Shown here: positions 1 to 8,970 of the stretch, in pieces
Position numbering within the stretch: position 1 is the first letter of the stretch
Layout: each line of letters opens with the position of its first letter
NCBI GenBank assembly: GCA_005888435.1
Contig: VAXO01000028.1
Coordinates: 1 to 64,000, forward strand
Direction: 5' to 3'
Source: Actinomycetota bacterium
Lineage (GTDB): Bacteria > Actinomycetota > Thermoleophilia > Gaiellales > Gaiellaceae
DNA: 64,000 nucleotides
Made by a program: the position numbers and the translations under genes
Notes under the pieces: model-generated
Told to the model about the DNA's origin: nothing
What the model saw: only the letters and a program-made list of their open reading frames with translations
Database searches by the model: none

Positions 1-1
1 G

Positions 2-130
2 GCCGTCATCCCGGAGCCGTATCCGCCGCCCGACGAGGGCGACCCGCCGCAGCCGGCCATCATCCCCGAGCCAGGCCCGGCCGTCATCCCCGAGCCGGGG
101 CCCCAGGGCCCGGAGGGAAGGGACAGCTAG
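2..130 (+). CDS. C-terminal tail of a proline-rich protein (AVIPEPYPPPDEG...IIPEPGPAVIPEPGP), truncated by window start
   Basis: Open frame from base 2 to TAG at 128-130 with repeated A(V/I)IPEPGP units. Confidence 0.5.
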   Translation, partial: AVIPEPYPPPDEGDPPQPAIIPEPGPAVIPEPGPQGPEGRDS

Positions 131-174
131 GGGCCGCCGGCAGGGACGTCCGACGCCCTGCCGAATCTTCCGCC

Positions 175-1323
175 ATGGCGCGCCGTTTCGCGATCCTCGC
201 CGTCGGCTGCCTGCTGGTCGCGTCCCCGGCCGCCGGCGACAACGGCCACCACTCGCTCGGCGAGGTGCAGGCGAAGCTCTCGGCCACGCGCCAGCAGGAA
301 GCGCAGCTGACGCAGCAGATCTCGGGGCTCACGTCCGACATCCGCAAGCTCGAGGCACGCGTCGGCGACGTCTCGCAGAAGCTGTCGCTCCTCGAGCAGG
401 ATCTCGAGCTGCACCAGCGCCGGCTCGACAAGCTCAACGCGCTGTACGCGTTCGAGACCGAGCGGCTCGACTTCCTGCGGCGCGCGTACGTGACCGCGTT
501 GCACGAGCTCAACCTCCGCATGATCGACCTCTACGAGACGCACGACCCGACGCTGGTCGAGGTGATCATCGAGTCCGAGTCGTTTCAGGCCGCGCTCGAC
601 CGCATCCACTACCTCGACTCGATCGCGCAGCAGGACAAGCACATCGCCGCCAAGGTGGCCGATGCGCGCGATGCGATGCACAAGACGCGCGAGCAGACGA
701 AGGTCGTCCGCAGCCGCGTCCACGCAGAGACACAGGTCGTCGCCGTGCGCACGCAGCAGCAGCGCGACGTCCGCGACCAGTTGCTCGCCAGCAAGAGTCA
801 GCTGAGGGGCAAACGTGCCAGGCAGCAGACAGCGCTCAAACTGACACGGAAGCAGGAGCACACGCTGCAGACGGAGGCGCAGGCGATCGCTGCTGCCGAC
901 GCGCAAGTCCGCGGCAGGCTCGCCGCGGCACAGAGCGCCACCGATTCGACGCCGTCTGCCGCGGGGCTGATCTGGCCGGTCAGCGGCCCCGTCGTCAGCC
1001 CGTTCGGCTACCGGTGGGGACGGCTGCATGCCGGAATCGACATCGCCGTTTCGTATGGGACGCCGATCCACGCGGCCGCTGCCGGAACGGTGGTGCTTGC
1101 GGGCTGGGTCAGCGGCTACGGCAACTACACGTGCATCGACCACGGCGGGGGCATGGCGACGTGCTACGCACATCAGTCCTCGTACGCCGTCTCGGAGGGC
1201 GCCTCGGTCGGCCAGGGGCAGGTGATCGGCTACGTGGGCTGCACCGGGCATTGCTTCGGCCCCCACCTGCACTTCGAGGTCCGGATCAACGGGACACCCG
1301 TGGATCCGCTGGGATACCTCTAG
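175..1323 (+). CDS. M23-family peptidase with N-terminal coiled coil (murein hydrolase activator, EnvC-like)
   Basis: Signal peptide, coiled-coil region, then GRLHAGIDIAVSYGTPIHAAAAGTVV...GHCFGPHLHFEVRINGTPVDPLGYL typical of LytM/M23. Confidence 0.9.
   Translation: MARRFAILAVGCLLVASPAAGDNGHHSLGEVQAKLSATRQQEAQLTQQISGLTSDIRKLEARVGDVSQKLSLLEQDLELHQRRLDKLNALYAFETERLDFLRRAYVTALHELNLRMIDLYETHDPTLVEVIIESESFQAALDRIHYLDSIAQQDKHIAAKVADARDAMHKTREQTKVVRSRVHAETQVVAVRTQQQRDVRDQLLASKSQLRGKRARQQTALKLTRKQEHTLQTEAQAIAAADAQVRGRLAAAQSATDSTPSAAGLIWPVSGPVVSPFGYRWGRLHAGIDIAVSYGTPIHAAAAGTVVLAGWVSGYGNYTCIDHGGGMATCYAHQSSYAVSEGASVGQGQVIGYVGCTGHCFGPHLHFEVRINGTPVDPLGYL
815..830 (+). repeat. Near copy (14/16) of dispersed 16-mer: GTGCCAGGCAgcAGAC
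   Basis: Direct comparison with GTGCCAGGCACGAGAC; also shares upstream AAAC with the copy at 39576. Confidence 0.5.
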
Positions 1324-1490
1324 CCCGTAACCGGATCCGCCTCCCGGTCGTTTACAACTTGTAATTCGTATTCGGCAGGAGTCGAGGACAGGGTCGTGTC
1401 GAGTACGAACTGTCGTCTCCCGACGACGCCGGCCGCCTCCCCCGGGGCGGCCGGTTGCATTTCGGAGAAAGTAGGGAATGACGGTCCGCC

Positions 1491-1652
1491 ATGGCTCTCG
1501 TGATCATTCTCTTGCTGCTGATCCTGATCCTCGGCGGCGTCGGGCTCGCCGTCCTGAAGCTGCTCTTTTGGATCGCCCTGATCCTGTTCGTGGTCTGGAT
1601 CATCGGCTTCTTCGTGCGCGGCGCCGAAGGGGCGCGCTGGTACCGCCGGTGA
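1491..1652 (+). CDS. Small hydrophobic protein, 53 aa
   Basis: ATG...TGA, MALVIILLLLILILGGVGLAVLKLLFWIALILFVVWIIGFFVRGAEGARWYRR. Confidence 0.45.
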   Translation: MALVIILLLLILILGGVGLAVLKLLFWIALILFVVWIIGFFVRGAEGARWYRR

Positions 1653-1653
1653 C

Positions 1654-2934
1654 CTAGCCGGTCAGGCCGAAGGTCTGCACCAGCAGGAACACGTTCAGCC
1701 CCGAGATCAGTCCCGCGATCGCCCATGCGGCCGCGACCGTCAACCTGCGGTTCACGAGCACGCCCATGATCTCGCGCCTGCTCGTGAACATGACGAGCGG
1801 GATGAGCGCGAAGGGGATGCCGAAGGAAAGGACGACCTGGCTGAGCACCAGCGTCCGGGAGGGATCGAGGCCGAGGCCGATGACGACGAAGGCAGGCAGC
1901 ATCGTCACGAGGCGCCGCACCCAGAGCGGAATGCGGCGTCGGATGAATCCCTGCATCACGACCTGGCCGGACATCGTCCCGACGGTCGAGCTCGACAGCC
2001 CCGACGCAGTCAGCGCCAGTGCGAACAGGACGCTCGAGGCGCCGCCGAGGATCGGCTCGAGCGTGCGGTGGGCACCTTCGAGCGACTCGATGTCGGTCAG
2101 GCCACTGCCGAAGAACACCGTCGCGGCGACAACGAGCATCGCCACGTTGATCAGGCCGGCGATCGCCATCGCGATCAGCACGTCGATCCGCGTGTACTTG
2201 TAGAGCGTCCGCGCCTCGTCGTCGTTCCGCGGGACGATCCGGTGCTGCGTCAGCGCGGAGTGCAGGTAGATCACATGCGGCATCACCGTCGCGCCGATGA
2301 TGCCGACGGCGAGCAGCACGGACTCGTTGCCCTGGAAGTCGGGAACGACCGCATGCTTCGCCACGGTTCCGAGCGGCGGATGCGCCAGCCACAGCTCGCC
2401 GAGGTAGCAGACGCCGATCACGGCGACGAACGCCGTGATCACGGCTTCGAGCGGGCGGAAGCCGAAGCGCTGCAGAGCGAGGATCAGGAACGTGATCACG
2501 CCCGTCAGCACCGCGGCCGGGAAAAGCGGGATCCCAAGCAGCAGCTTCAGGCCGAGCGCGGCACCGAGGAACTCCGCGAGGTCGGTCGCCATCGCAATCA
2601 GCTCAGCCTGCACCCAGAGCGCAACCGACGTACGACGCGAGAACCGCTCGCGGCAGACCTCCGGCAGGTTGCGCCCCGTCGCGATGCCGAGCTTCGCGGA
2701 GAGGGTCTGGATCAGCATCGCCATCAGGTTCGAGGCGACGATCACCCAGACGAGCGTGAAGCCGAACTTCGCGCCGCCCGCGATGTTCGTCGCGAAGTTG
2801 CCCGGGTCGATGTAGGCGACGCAGGCGATGAAGGCGGGGCCGAGGAACGGCCAGATCGACCGCTGGTCGCCGCGCAACGCGCGCTCGCCCGCGCCGGGCG
2901 GACGATCGAGCGTCTCTACGCGGGTGCCCATCAT
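1654..2934 (-). CDS. mntH: Nramp-family divalent metal transporter
   Basis: Multi-TM protein with FIACVAYIDPGNFATNI and GATVMPHVIYLHSAL Nramp signatures. Confidence 0.92.
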   Translation of the reverse strand: MMGTRVETLDRPPGAGERALRGDQRSIWPFLGPAFIACVAYIDPGNFATNIAGGAKFGFTLVWVIVASNLMAMLIQTLSAKLGIATGRNLPEVCRERFSRRTSVALWVQAELIAMATDLAEFLGAALGLKLLLGIPLFPAAVLTGVITFLILALQRFGFRPLEAVITAFVAVIGVCYLGELWLAHPPLGTVAKHAVVPDFQGNESVLLAVGIIGATVMPHVIYLHSALTQHRIVPRNDDEARTLYKYTRIDVLIAMAIAGLINVAMLVVAATVFFGSGLTDIESLEGAHRTLEPILGGASSVLFALALTASGLSSSTVGTMSGQVVMQGFIRRRIPLWVRRLVTMLPAFVVIGLGLDPSRTLVLSQVVLSFGIPFALIPLVMFTSRREIMGVLVNRRLTVAAAWAIAGLISGLNVFLLVQTFGLTG

Positions 2935-2948
2935 TCCCGCGGAGAAGT

Positions 2949-2962
2949 TTAGCCTAGTCTAA
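2949..2962. promoter_or_regulatory. Putative DtxR/MntR-family operator TTAGCCTAGTCTAA
   Basis: TTAG-N-CTAG-N-CTAA inverted repeat 15-28 bp upstream of the mntH start. Confidence 0.5.
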
Positions 2963-3480
2963 CTTTCTAGGACGTGGAGGTCGGGCAGATTGCGGAATCG
3001 CTCGTCCAGGTCGAACCCGTAGCCGACGAAGAGCTCGTCCGGGACGGTGAAGCCGACGTAGCGCACCGGCAGGTCCTCGACCAGCCGGCGGTAGGGCCGG
3101 TCGAGCAGCGTCACCGCGGCGAGCGAGGCCGGGGCGCGGAGAGCGAGCGTCTTGCAGAGGTAGTTGAGGGTCAGGCCGGTGTCGACGACGTCCTCGACCA
3201 CCACGACGTGGCGTCCGGCGATCTCGCTGTCCAGGTCCTTGAGCAGCCGGATCCGGGCGTGGCCGCCCTGGTCGGCGCCGGCCGCGTAGCTCGCCAGCTC
3301 GAGGAAGTCGAGCCCGTGCGGGATGCGAAGGGCGCGCGACAGGTCGGCGACGAAGACGAAGCTCGCCTTCAGCGGTGCCACCAGCAGCGGCTCGCGGCCG
3401 TCGTAGTCGCGCGCGACGTCGCGGCCGAGCTCGCGCACGCGCGTGTGCAGCTCCTCCCGGGAGAGGTAGACGTCGCCGAG
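2959..3480 (-). CDS. hpt: Hypoxanthine phosphoribosyltransferase; 5' end unresolved
   Basis: VVVVEDVVDTGLTLNYL and VGYGFDLDERFRNLPDLHVL motifs; start codon unclear. Confidence 0.8.
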   Translation of the reverse strand, partial: LGDVYLSREELHTRVRELGRDVARDYDGREPLLVAPLKASFVFVADLSRALRIPHGLDFLELASYAAGADQGGHARIRLLKDLDSEIAGRHVVVVEDVVDTGLTLNYLCKTLALRAPASLAAVTLLDRPYRRLVEDLPVRYVGFTVPDELFVGYGFDLDERFRNLPDLHVLES

Positions 3481-3494
3481 GCGCGCGCCGCGGC

Positions 3495-3863
3495 CTAGGA
3501 CGCGAGCTCGAGCCGGTATCGCTCCGCCAGGCGCTCGATGTCGCGCTTGTAGAACAGCTTGACGCGGACGTCCGGATAGCGCTCGCGCAGCTTTCGCAGC
3601 TTGCGGTTCTTGCGCGTGACGAGCGACTGCTTCATCACCGTGACCTCGACGTACAGGTCCTGCTCGGGGAGGTAGAAGTCCGGCTTGAACGCCTCGACGA
3701 TGCGGCCGTCCTCGTCCTCCTCGAGGACGAAGGTCGTCGGCTCGTACTCCCATGGCACCCCGTAGTAGTCCAGGACCTTTGCGCACTCGAGCTCAGCTCG
3801 GTTCGCGAAGCGCGGTGGTTCCTGGCCACGATATGCCTGGAAATCAGGCGTTTCCAACGTCAC
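3495..3863 (-). CDS. Conserved hypothetical protein, possible PD-(D/E)XK nuclease fold
   Basis: FKPDFYLPEQDLYVEVTVMKQSLVTRKNRKLRKLRERYPDVRVKLFYKRD. Confidence 0.6.
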   Translation of the reverse strand: MTLETPDFQAYRGQEPPRFANRAELECAKVLDYYGVPWEYEPTTFVLEEDEDGRIVEAFKPDFYLPEQDLYVEVTVMKQSLVTRKNRKLRKLRERYPDVRVKLFYKRDIERLAERYRLELAS

Positions 3864-3909
3864 CTGCCTTCAGGGTAGCAATCGGTCCGGACGCCCTAAA
3901 CTCCGCCTG

Positions 3910-4713
3910 ATGGCGACGCGCGACGGGACGTTCACGATCGTCCAGATTTCCGACCTGCACTGCGGGACGCAGTTCTTCCTCCCGAACCTGCTGGAGCGCG
4001 CGATCACCGAGGTGAACGACGTCGATCCCGACATCGTCATCTGCTCCGGCGATCTGACGACCTTCGGCTTCAAGGAGGAGTACGCGCTGGCGAAGGACTA
4101 CCTCGACCGGATCAACTGCGAGACGCTCGTGGTGATCCCGGGAAACCACGACTCGCGCAACGTCGGGTACGTCCACTTCGAGGAGCTGTTCGGCGACCGG
4201 AACTCGGTCGCGCGGGTCGGCGGCGTGACGGTCGTCGCCGTGGACTCGACTGAGCCCGATCTGGATCACGGCCAGATAGGACGCGGCCGCTACCCCTGGA
4301 TCGAGGAGAGCTTCGCTCCACCGGCCGACTTGCGGATCTTCGTCTGCCACCACCACCTGCTGCCGGTGCCAGGCACGGGACGTGAGCGAAACGTCATCTA
4401 CGACGCCGGCGACACGATCGAATGCCTGCAACGCTCCGGCGTCAATCTCGTCCTTTCCGGACATAAGCACGTGCCCTACGCATGGCGCCTGGAGGACCTG
4501 TTCATCGTCAACGCCGGCACCGTCTCGTCACTGCGGCTCCGCGGCAACACGCGACCCTGTTACAACGTGATCGAGTTCTCCGGCACGCACGTGGACGTCT
4601 GGCGCAGGTACCCGTTCCACGGCCAGGAGAAGATCATCCAGTTCGCAACCGACACGCTCGAGTTCGAGAAGTACACGGCGCGGATCGAGGGGGAGGTGAC
4701 GTCGCGGCGGTGA
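3910..4713 (+). CDS. Calcineurin-like metallophosphoesterase
   Basis: ISDLHCGTQF, SGDLTTFG, IPGNHDSRN, CHHHLLPV, SGHKHVPY motifs. Confidence 0.9.
   Translation: MATRDGTFTIVQISDLHCGTQFFLPNLLERAITEVNDVDPDIVICSGDLTTFGFKEEYALAKDYLDRINCETLVVIPGNHDSRNVGYVHFEELFGDRNSVARVGGVTVVAVDSTEPDLDHGQIGRGRYPWIEESFAPPADLRIFVCHHHLLPVPGTGRERNVIYDAGDTIECLQRSGVNLVLSGHKHVPYAWRLEDLFIVNAGTVSSLRLRGNTRPCYNVIEFSGTHVDVWRRYPFHGQEKIIQFATDTLEFEKYTARIEGEVTSRR
4366..4381 (+). repeat. Near copy (15/16) of dispersed 16-mer: GTGCCAGGCACGgGAC
   Basis: Direct comparison; lies inside the metallophosphoesterase CDS (encodes VPGTG). Confidence 0.6.
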
Positions 4714-5894
4714 CGCGCGCGGTGGCCGTCATCGACGGGGAGCACTACGCGCCGGTGGTGCGCGACGCGATCGCGGGGCTGCCGTACGAGGTCGTCGGCG
4801 CATGGCTCGCCGGAGGAACGGAGAAGCTTCGCGGCGGCGACGACTACGGCGTGCCGCTGCTGGCCGACCTCGAGGACGGGTTCGCCGATGCGGCGGTCGT
4901 GGTGGACTTGTCCGACGAGCCGGTGCTCGGGCCGCGCGAGCGCTTCCGGCTCGCGAGCCGCGCCCTCGCCGCAGGGCTGCGCTACGAGGGCGCCGACTTC
5001 CGCTTCGAGCCGCCGCGGTACGCACCGTTCCCGCTGCCCTCGGTCGCAGTGATCGGGACGGGGAAGCGGGTGGGGAAGACGGCGGTGACGGGGCACGTCG
5101 CACGGCTGCTCGCGCAGGACCGCGACGTGATCGTCGTGTCGATGGGCCGCGGCGGCCCGGCGGAGCCGGAGCTTGCCGCCGTGCAGCCGACGTTGGCGTC
5201 GCTTTTGGACCTGTCACGTGCCGGGCACCACGCGGCATCCGACTATCTCGAGACGGCGGCGCTGACGGGTGTCGTGACGGTGGGCTGCCGTCGCGCCGGC
5301 GGCGGGCTCGCAGGCGGAGTCGTGATGTCGAACGTGCCGGCGGGGGCGGCTCTCGCGGCCGAGCGCGACCCCGACGTGGTCGTCTTCGACGGGAGCGGCG
5401 CCGCAATCCCGCCTGTGGAGACGGATGCGCGCATTCTGGTGTCAGGCAGGGGACACGACCCGACGGCCTATCTGAATCCTTATCGCGTGCTCGTCTCCGA
5501 CCTCGTCATGCTGGTCGGCGGCGGAGATGTCAGCGCGATCCGCGCGGTCAAAGACGTCAACGTGCTCACGGCCGACCTCCGCCTGCGTCCCGTAACGCCG
5601 CTGCACGGACGGCGCGTCGCGGTGTTCACGACGGGCCCGGCGGCGACGGATGGGCTCGACGCGGACATCGTCAGCGTCTCGCGGAACCTGGCGAACCGCC
5701 CGCTGCTGAGCGAGGATCTCGCGCGCACCGATGCCGACGTCTATCTCGTCGAGATCAAGGCTGCAGCGATCGACCTTGTTGCGGAGGCGGCGCTGAAGCG
5801 CGGAGCCGAGGTCGTGTTCGCCGAGAACGAAGTGCTCTGCGACGGTTTCGACCAGGCGATCCTCGGTCTGCTCCCCGCGAGGGCGCACGCATGA
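4710..5894 (+). CDS. cpgS: Cyclic 2,3-diphosphoglycerate synthetase
   Basis: GTG start overlapping previous stop (GTGA); VIGTGKRVGKTAVTGHVA P-loop, VVSMGRGGPAEPE, TVGCRRAGGGLAG, DGSGAAIPPV. Confidence 0.8.
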   Translation: MTRAVAVIDGEHYAPVVRDAIAGLPYEVVGAWLAGGTEKLRGGDDYGVPLLADLEDGFADAAVVVDLSDEPVLGPRERFRLASRALAAGLRYEGADFRFEPPRYAPFPLPSVAVIGTGKRVGKTAVTGHVARLLAQDRDVIVVSMGRGGPAEPELAAVQPTLASLLDLSRAGHHAASDYLETAALTGVVTVGCRRAGGGLAGGVVMSNVPAGAALAAERDPDVVVFDGSGAAIPPVETDARILVSGRGHDPTAYLNPYRVLVSDLVMLVGGGDVSAIRAVKDVNVLTADLRLRPVTPLHGRRVAVFTTGPAATDGLDADIVSVSRNLANRPLLSEDLARTDADVYLVEIKAAAIDLVAEAALKRGAEVVFAENEVLCDGFDQAILGLLPARAHA

Positions 5895-6793
5895 GCCATC
5901 CACGGCACGCCGAGCCGCTGCCGCTCGGGAGCGAGCGCCAGCCGTACTCGAAAGGGCTGATGTCCCGCGCGCTCGTCGCCGTCGGCGTCCCGATCGGCCG
6001 CGCCTACGAGCTCGCGAGACGGATCGAGCAGGACCTGGCCGAGCGGAACGAGGAGAGCGTCGAGCTCGACCGGTTCGAGCAGCTGGCGGTGGAGGTGCTC
6101 GGCGAGCCCGAGGGCTCGCGTGCCGTCGACAGGCTCCGGCGCCTCCAGGAGCTGCAGGACCTGGACCTGCCGGTGATCGTCCTCGTCGGCGGGGCGACGG
6201 GCACGGGCAAGTCGACGGTCGCAACCGAGTCGGCGTATCGCCTCGGCATCACGCGCGTCACGTCGACCGACTTCGTCCGCCAGACCATGCGCGCGTTCTT
6301 CTCGCAGGAGTTCATGCCGTCGATCCACTACTCGAGCTTCGAGGCCGCGGCCGGGCTACGCGAGCCCGAGCAGGCGGAGGATCCCGTCATCGCGGGCTTC
6401 CTCGAGCAGACCCGCAACGTCCTCGTCGGTGTCCGTGCGTCGATCGAGCGCGCACTCGAAGAGGGATGGTCGATGGTGCTCGAAGGCGTGCACCTCGTCC
6501 CGGGGATGCTGCCGCGCATCGACGGCGCGCTCGTCGTGCAATGCGTCCTAGCCATCGACGACGAGGAGGAGCACAGCACGCACTTCATGGTCCGCGACGC
6601 CGGGCTCGACGGCTTGCGCCCGCACCAGAAATACATCGAGCGGCTCGACGACATCCGCCGCATCCAGGAGTACATCGTCCGGCGAGCGCGCCGACACCGA
6701 GTGCCGGTCATCACCAACACCGACATGCGCGACGCAATCGACGCGGTGCTCGAGCTGGTGCTCGCGAGCGCCGAGCAGGTAGAACGGGTCTGA
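5891..6793 (+). CDS. 2-phosphoglycerate kinase with N-terminal ATP-cone-like region
   Basis: ATGA overlap; PYSKGLMSRALVAVG then VLVGGATGTGKSTVATESAYRLGITRVTSTDFVRQTMR. Confidence 0.82.
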   Translation: MSHPRHAEPLPLGSERQPYSKGLMSRALVAVGVPIGRAYELARRIEQDLAERNEESVELDRFEQLAVEVLGEPEGSRAVDRLRRLQELQDLDLPVIVLVGGATGTGKSTVATESAYRLGITRVTSTDFVRQTMRAFFSQEFMPSIHYSSFEAAAGLREPEQAEDPVIAGFLEQTRNVLVGVRASIERALEEGWSMVLEGVHLVPGMLPRIDGALVVQCVLAIDDEEEHSTHFMVRDAGLDGLRPHQKYIERLDDIRRIQEYIVRRARRHRVPVITNTDMRDAIDAVLELVLASAEQVERV

Positions 6794-7815
6794 TGGCCGA
6801 GGCGATCGAAGAGACGGCAGTCGAGGCGGCGGCTCCGTCCGCGCCGGTTTCGCCGCTCTGCCTCTGCGAGCAGTACGTGCGCGTCACGGAAGGCGCTGCG
6901 TTGACCGCGGCGCGCTGGCTCGGCCGTGCCGACCAGGAGGCGGCGGAGCGCGACGCGGCCGAGGCCATGCACCGAATGCTCGACGACTTCCCGATCGACG
7001 GCCGCGTTGTCATCGGCTCGGCGGACGAAGAGTCGCCGCTGCACGTCGGCGGGAGCATCGGCGCGGGCGGCGAGCAGGTCGACGTCGCGCTCGACCCGCT
7101 CGAGGGCCGCGGCGTCGTTGCGCGCGGTGGCAACGGCGCGATGTCGATGATCGCCGTCGGCGAGCGCGACTCGCTTCTGAAGCTGCCGGACATGTACATG
7201 CGCAAGATGGCGGTCGGCCCGCGCGCGCGCGGCTCGATTGACCTGCTCAAGCCGATGGGCGAGAACGTGCAGGCGATCGCCGACGCGTTCGGCCGGCGTC
7301 CGAATGACATCACGACGATCGTGCTCGACCGCCCACGCCACCACGACCTGATCGAGGACATCCGCGCGTCGGGCGCACGCATCAAGCTGATCCAGGACGG
7401 AACGGTGACGGCGTCGATCTCGGCGGCGATCCGCGGGACGAACGACCATCTCGCCGTCGGGATCGGGGGCACTCGGCAGGCCGTCATGTCGGCGGCCGCG
7501 CTCCGTTGCCTGGGCGGCGAGGTGCAGGCGCAGCTGTGGCCGACCTCGCGCCGCGAGATCGAGCAGGCGCGCGAGCTCGGCATCGACGATCCCGGCCGTG
7601 TCTTCACGACAGAGGAGCTGGCGCCGGGCGAGGTGATCGTCGCCGCCACCGGGGTTTCGAACGGCGACCTCCTGCGCGGCGTGCGCTTCCTCGCCGACTC
7701 GGCCCGCACGCACTCACTCGTGATGTGCACGCGCTGCAACTGGGTGCGGTTCACCGACGGGATCCACTTCTTCGCGCGCGAACGGCGCGAGGAAGTGCGG
7801 CTGCTCGGGTACTAG
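6793..7815 (+). CDS. glpX: Class II fructose-1,6-bisphosphatase
   Basis: DPLEGRGVVARGGNGAMSMIAVGERDSL; GIGGTRQAVMSAAALRCLGGEVQAQLWP; 1-bp stop/start overlap. Confidence 0.92.
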   Translation: MAEAIEETAVEAAAPSAPVSPLCLCEQYVRVTEGAALTAARWLGRADQEAAERDAAEAMHRMLDDFPIDGRVVIGSADEESPLHVGGSIGAGGEQVDVALDPLEGRGVVARGGNGAMSMIAVGERDSLLKLPDMYMRKMAVGPRARGSIDLLKPMGENVQAIADAFGRRPNDITTIVLDRPRHHDLIEDIRASGARIKLIQDGTVTASISAAIRGTNDHLAVGIGGTRQAVMSAAALRCLGGEVQAQLWPTSRREIEQARELGIDDPGRVFTTEELAPGEVIVAATGVSNGDLLRGVRFLADSARTHSLVMCTRCNWVRFTDGIHFFARERREEVRLLGY

Positions 7816-7849
7816 GCCCTCCGTACAACCCTGCCGTTACCCTTACGCG

Positions 7850-8620
7850 ATGCCGCGTACGGAGCCCGTGAGCCCAGAGTTGGTGCTGGTCGCACCGCCT
7901 GAGGAGGCACAACGCGCTCGCGAGCAGCTCGCCGATCCACCCGCTAGGCAGAACCCCGTGGCCGAGCGCCCCGCGGAGGAGTGGGACGAGCTCCTTGCCC
8001 GATTCCGCGCGGAGCCTCTCCCGCCGGATGCGGAGGAGCCCCCGGTTGAGCTGCAACCGCCGAGACGGCGCCGGTGGCGCCGGCCGGCCGCCGGCGTCGC
8101 CGCGCTCGTGCTCGCGCTGCTCGTCGGCGTGACCTGGGCGCGCCGCGACTCGGAGCAGCCACGGCTCGTGGGACCGACCTCGGCCTCTCCGTCAGTGACA
8201 CGTCAGGCGGTCAAGCCGCCGCCCGCGCCGGTGAAGCCGCCGCCCGCGCCGGTGAAGCCGAAGACACGTGCAAAGAAGCCCGTCGCAGCCCGGTCGACAC
8301 CCGCCCCGCCGAGGCGGCCGGCGAAGTCGGCTCCGCAGCCGCAGCGAAACGCGGCGAAGAGGCCTGCGCGGATTCGCGCCGCGTTCGTGCCGTCGCGCGT
8401 CTGGAGCTGGGCCCCCGTGCGCGGGTCTGCGAGTTACCGCGTGCGTTTCTTTCGGAACGGGCGGCTGGTCCTCGACGTCCGGGCGGTGAAGGCGCGGCTC
8501 GTCTTGCCGAAGAGCTTCGCGTTCCACAAGGGTCGATATCGCTGGACTGTGGTGCCGCTGGCGGCGGGGAAGCCGCCGCGCCCGGTGGTCGACTCCACAT
8601 TTGTCGTCGCAAGGGGGTAG
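7850..8620 (+). CDS. Single-pass membrane protein with proline-rich linker
   Basis: TM after RRRRWRRPAAG, then VKPPPAPVKPPPAPVKPKTRAKK (two 21-bp tandem units at 8213-8254). Confidence 0.6.
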   Translation: MPRTEPVSPELVLVAPPEEAQRAREQLADPPARQNPVAERPAEEWDELLARFRAEPLPPDAEEPPVELQPPRRRRWRRPAAGVAALVLALLVGVTWARRDSEQPRLVGPTSASPSVTRQAVKPPPAPVKPPPAPVKPKTRAKKPVAARSTPAPPRRPAKSAPQPQRNAAKRPARIRAAFVPSRVWSWAPVRGSASYRVRFFRNGRLVLDVRAVKARLVLPKSFAFHKGRYRWTVVPLAAGKPPRPVVDSTFVVARG

Positions 8621-8651
8621 CGGGTGCCACCACGGCTAGACTCGAGGCCGT

Positions 8652-8951
8652 ATGCCAACGCGTGATGAGGTCTACGAGGCGCTGCGCCAGGTCGAGGATC
8701 CCGAGCTCGGGATGGACATCGTCGAGCTGGGGCTGTTGTACGACGTCGAAGTGCAGGGCCGAACCGTGAAGGTCACACACAGCCTGACGTCGATGGGCTG
8801 TCCGGCCGGGCCGATGATCCAGGAGGACATCAGCCGGGTCGCGCGCGAGGTGCCTGGCGTCGAGGACGTCGACATCGAGCTCACATGGGATCCGCCGTGG
8901 ACCCCGGAGCGGATGTCCGACGACGCGAAGTTCATCCTCGGCATCGGCTAG
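8652..8951 (+). CDS. Metal-sulfur cluster assembly factor (MIP18/DUF59 family)
   Basis: VYEALRQVEDPELGMDIVELGLLYDVEV...GCPAGPMIQEDI...VELTWDPPWTPERMS. Confidence 0.88.
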   Translation: MPTRDEVYEALRQVEDPELGMDIVELGLLYDVEVQGRTVKVTHSLTSMGCPAGPMIQEDISRVAREVPGVEDVDIELTWDPPWTPERMSDDAKFILGIG

Positions 8952-8970
8952 CGCGCTAGGCTCCAGCCGG

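Noticed and set aside
8213-8254. Short tandem repeat as CRISPR-like or regulatory element
   Set aside because: Just two 21-bp units encoding a proline-rich linker (KPPPAPV) in frame.
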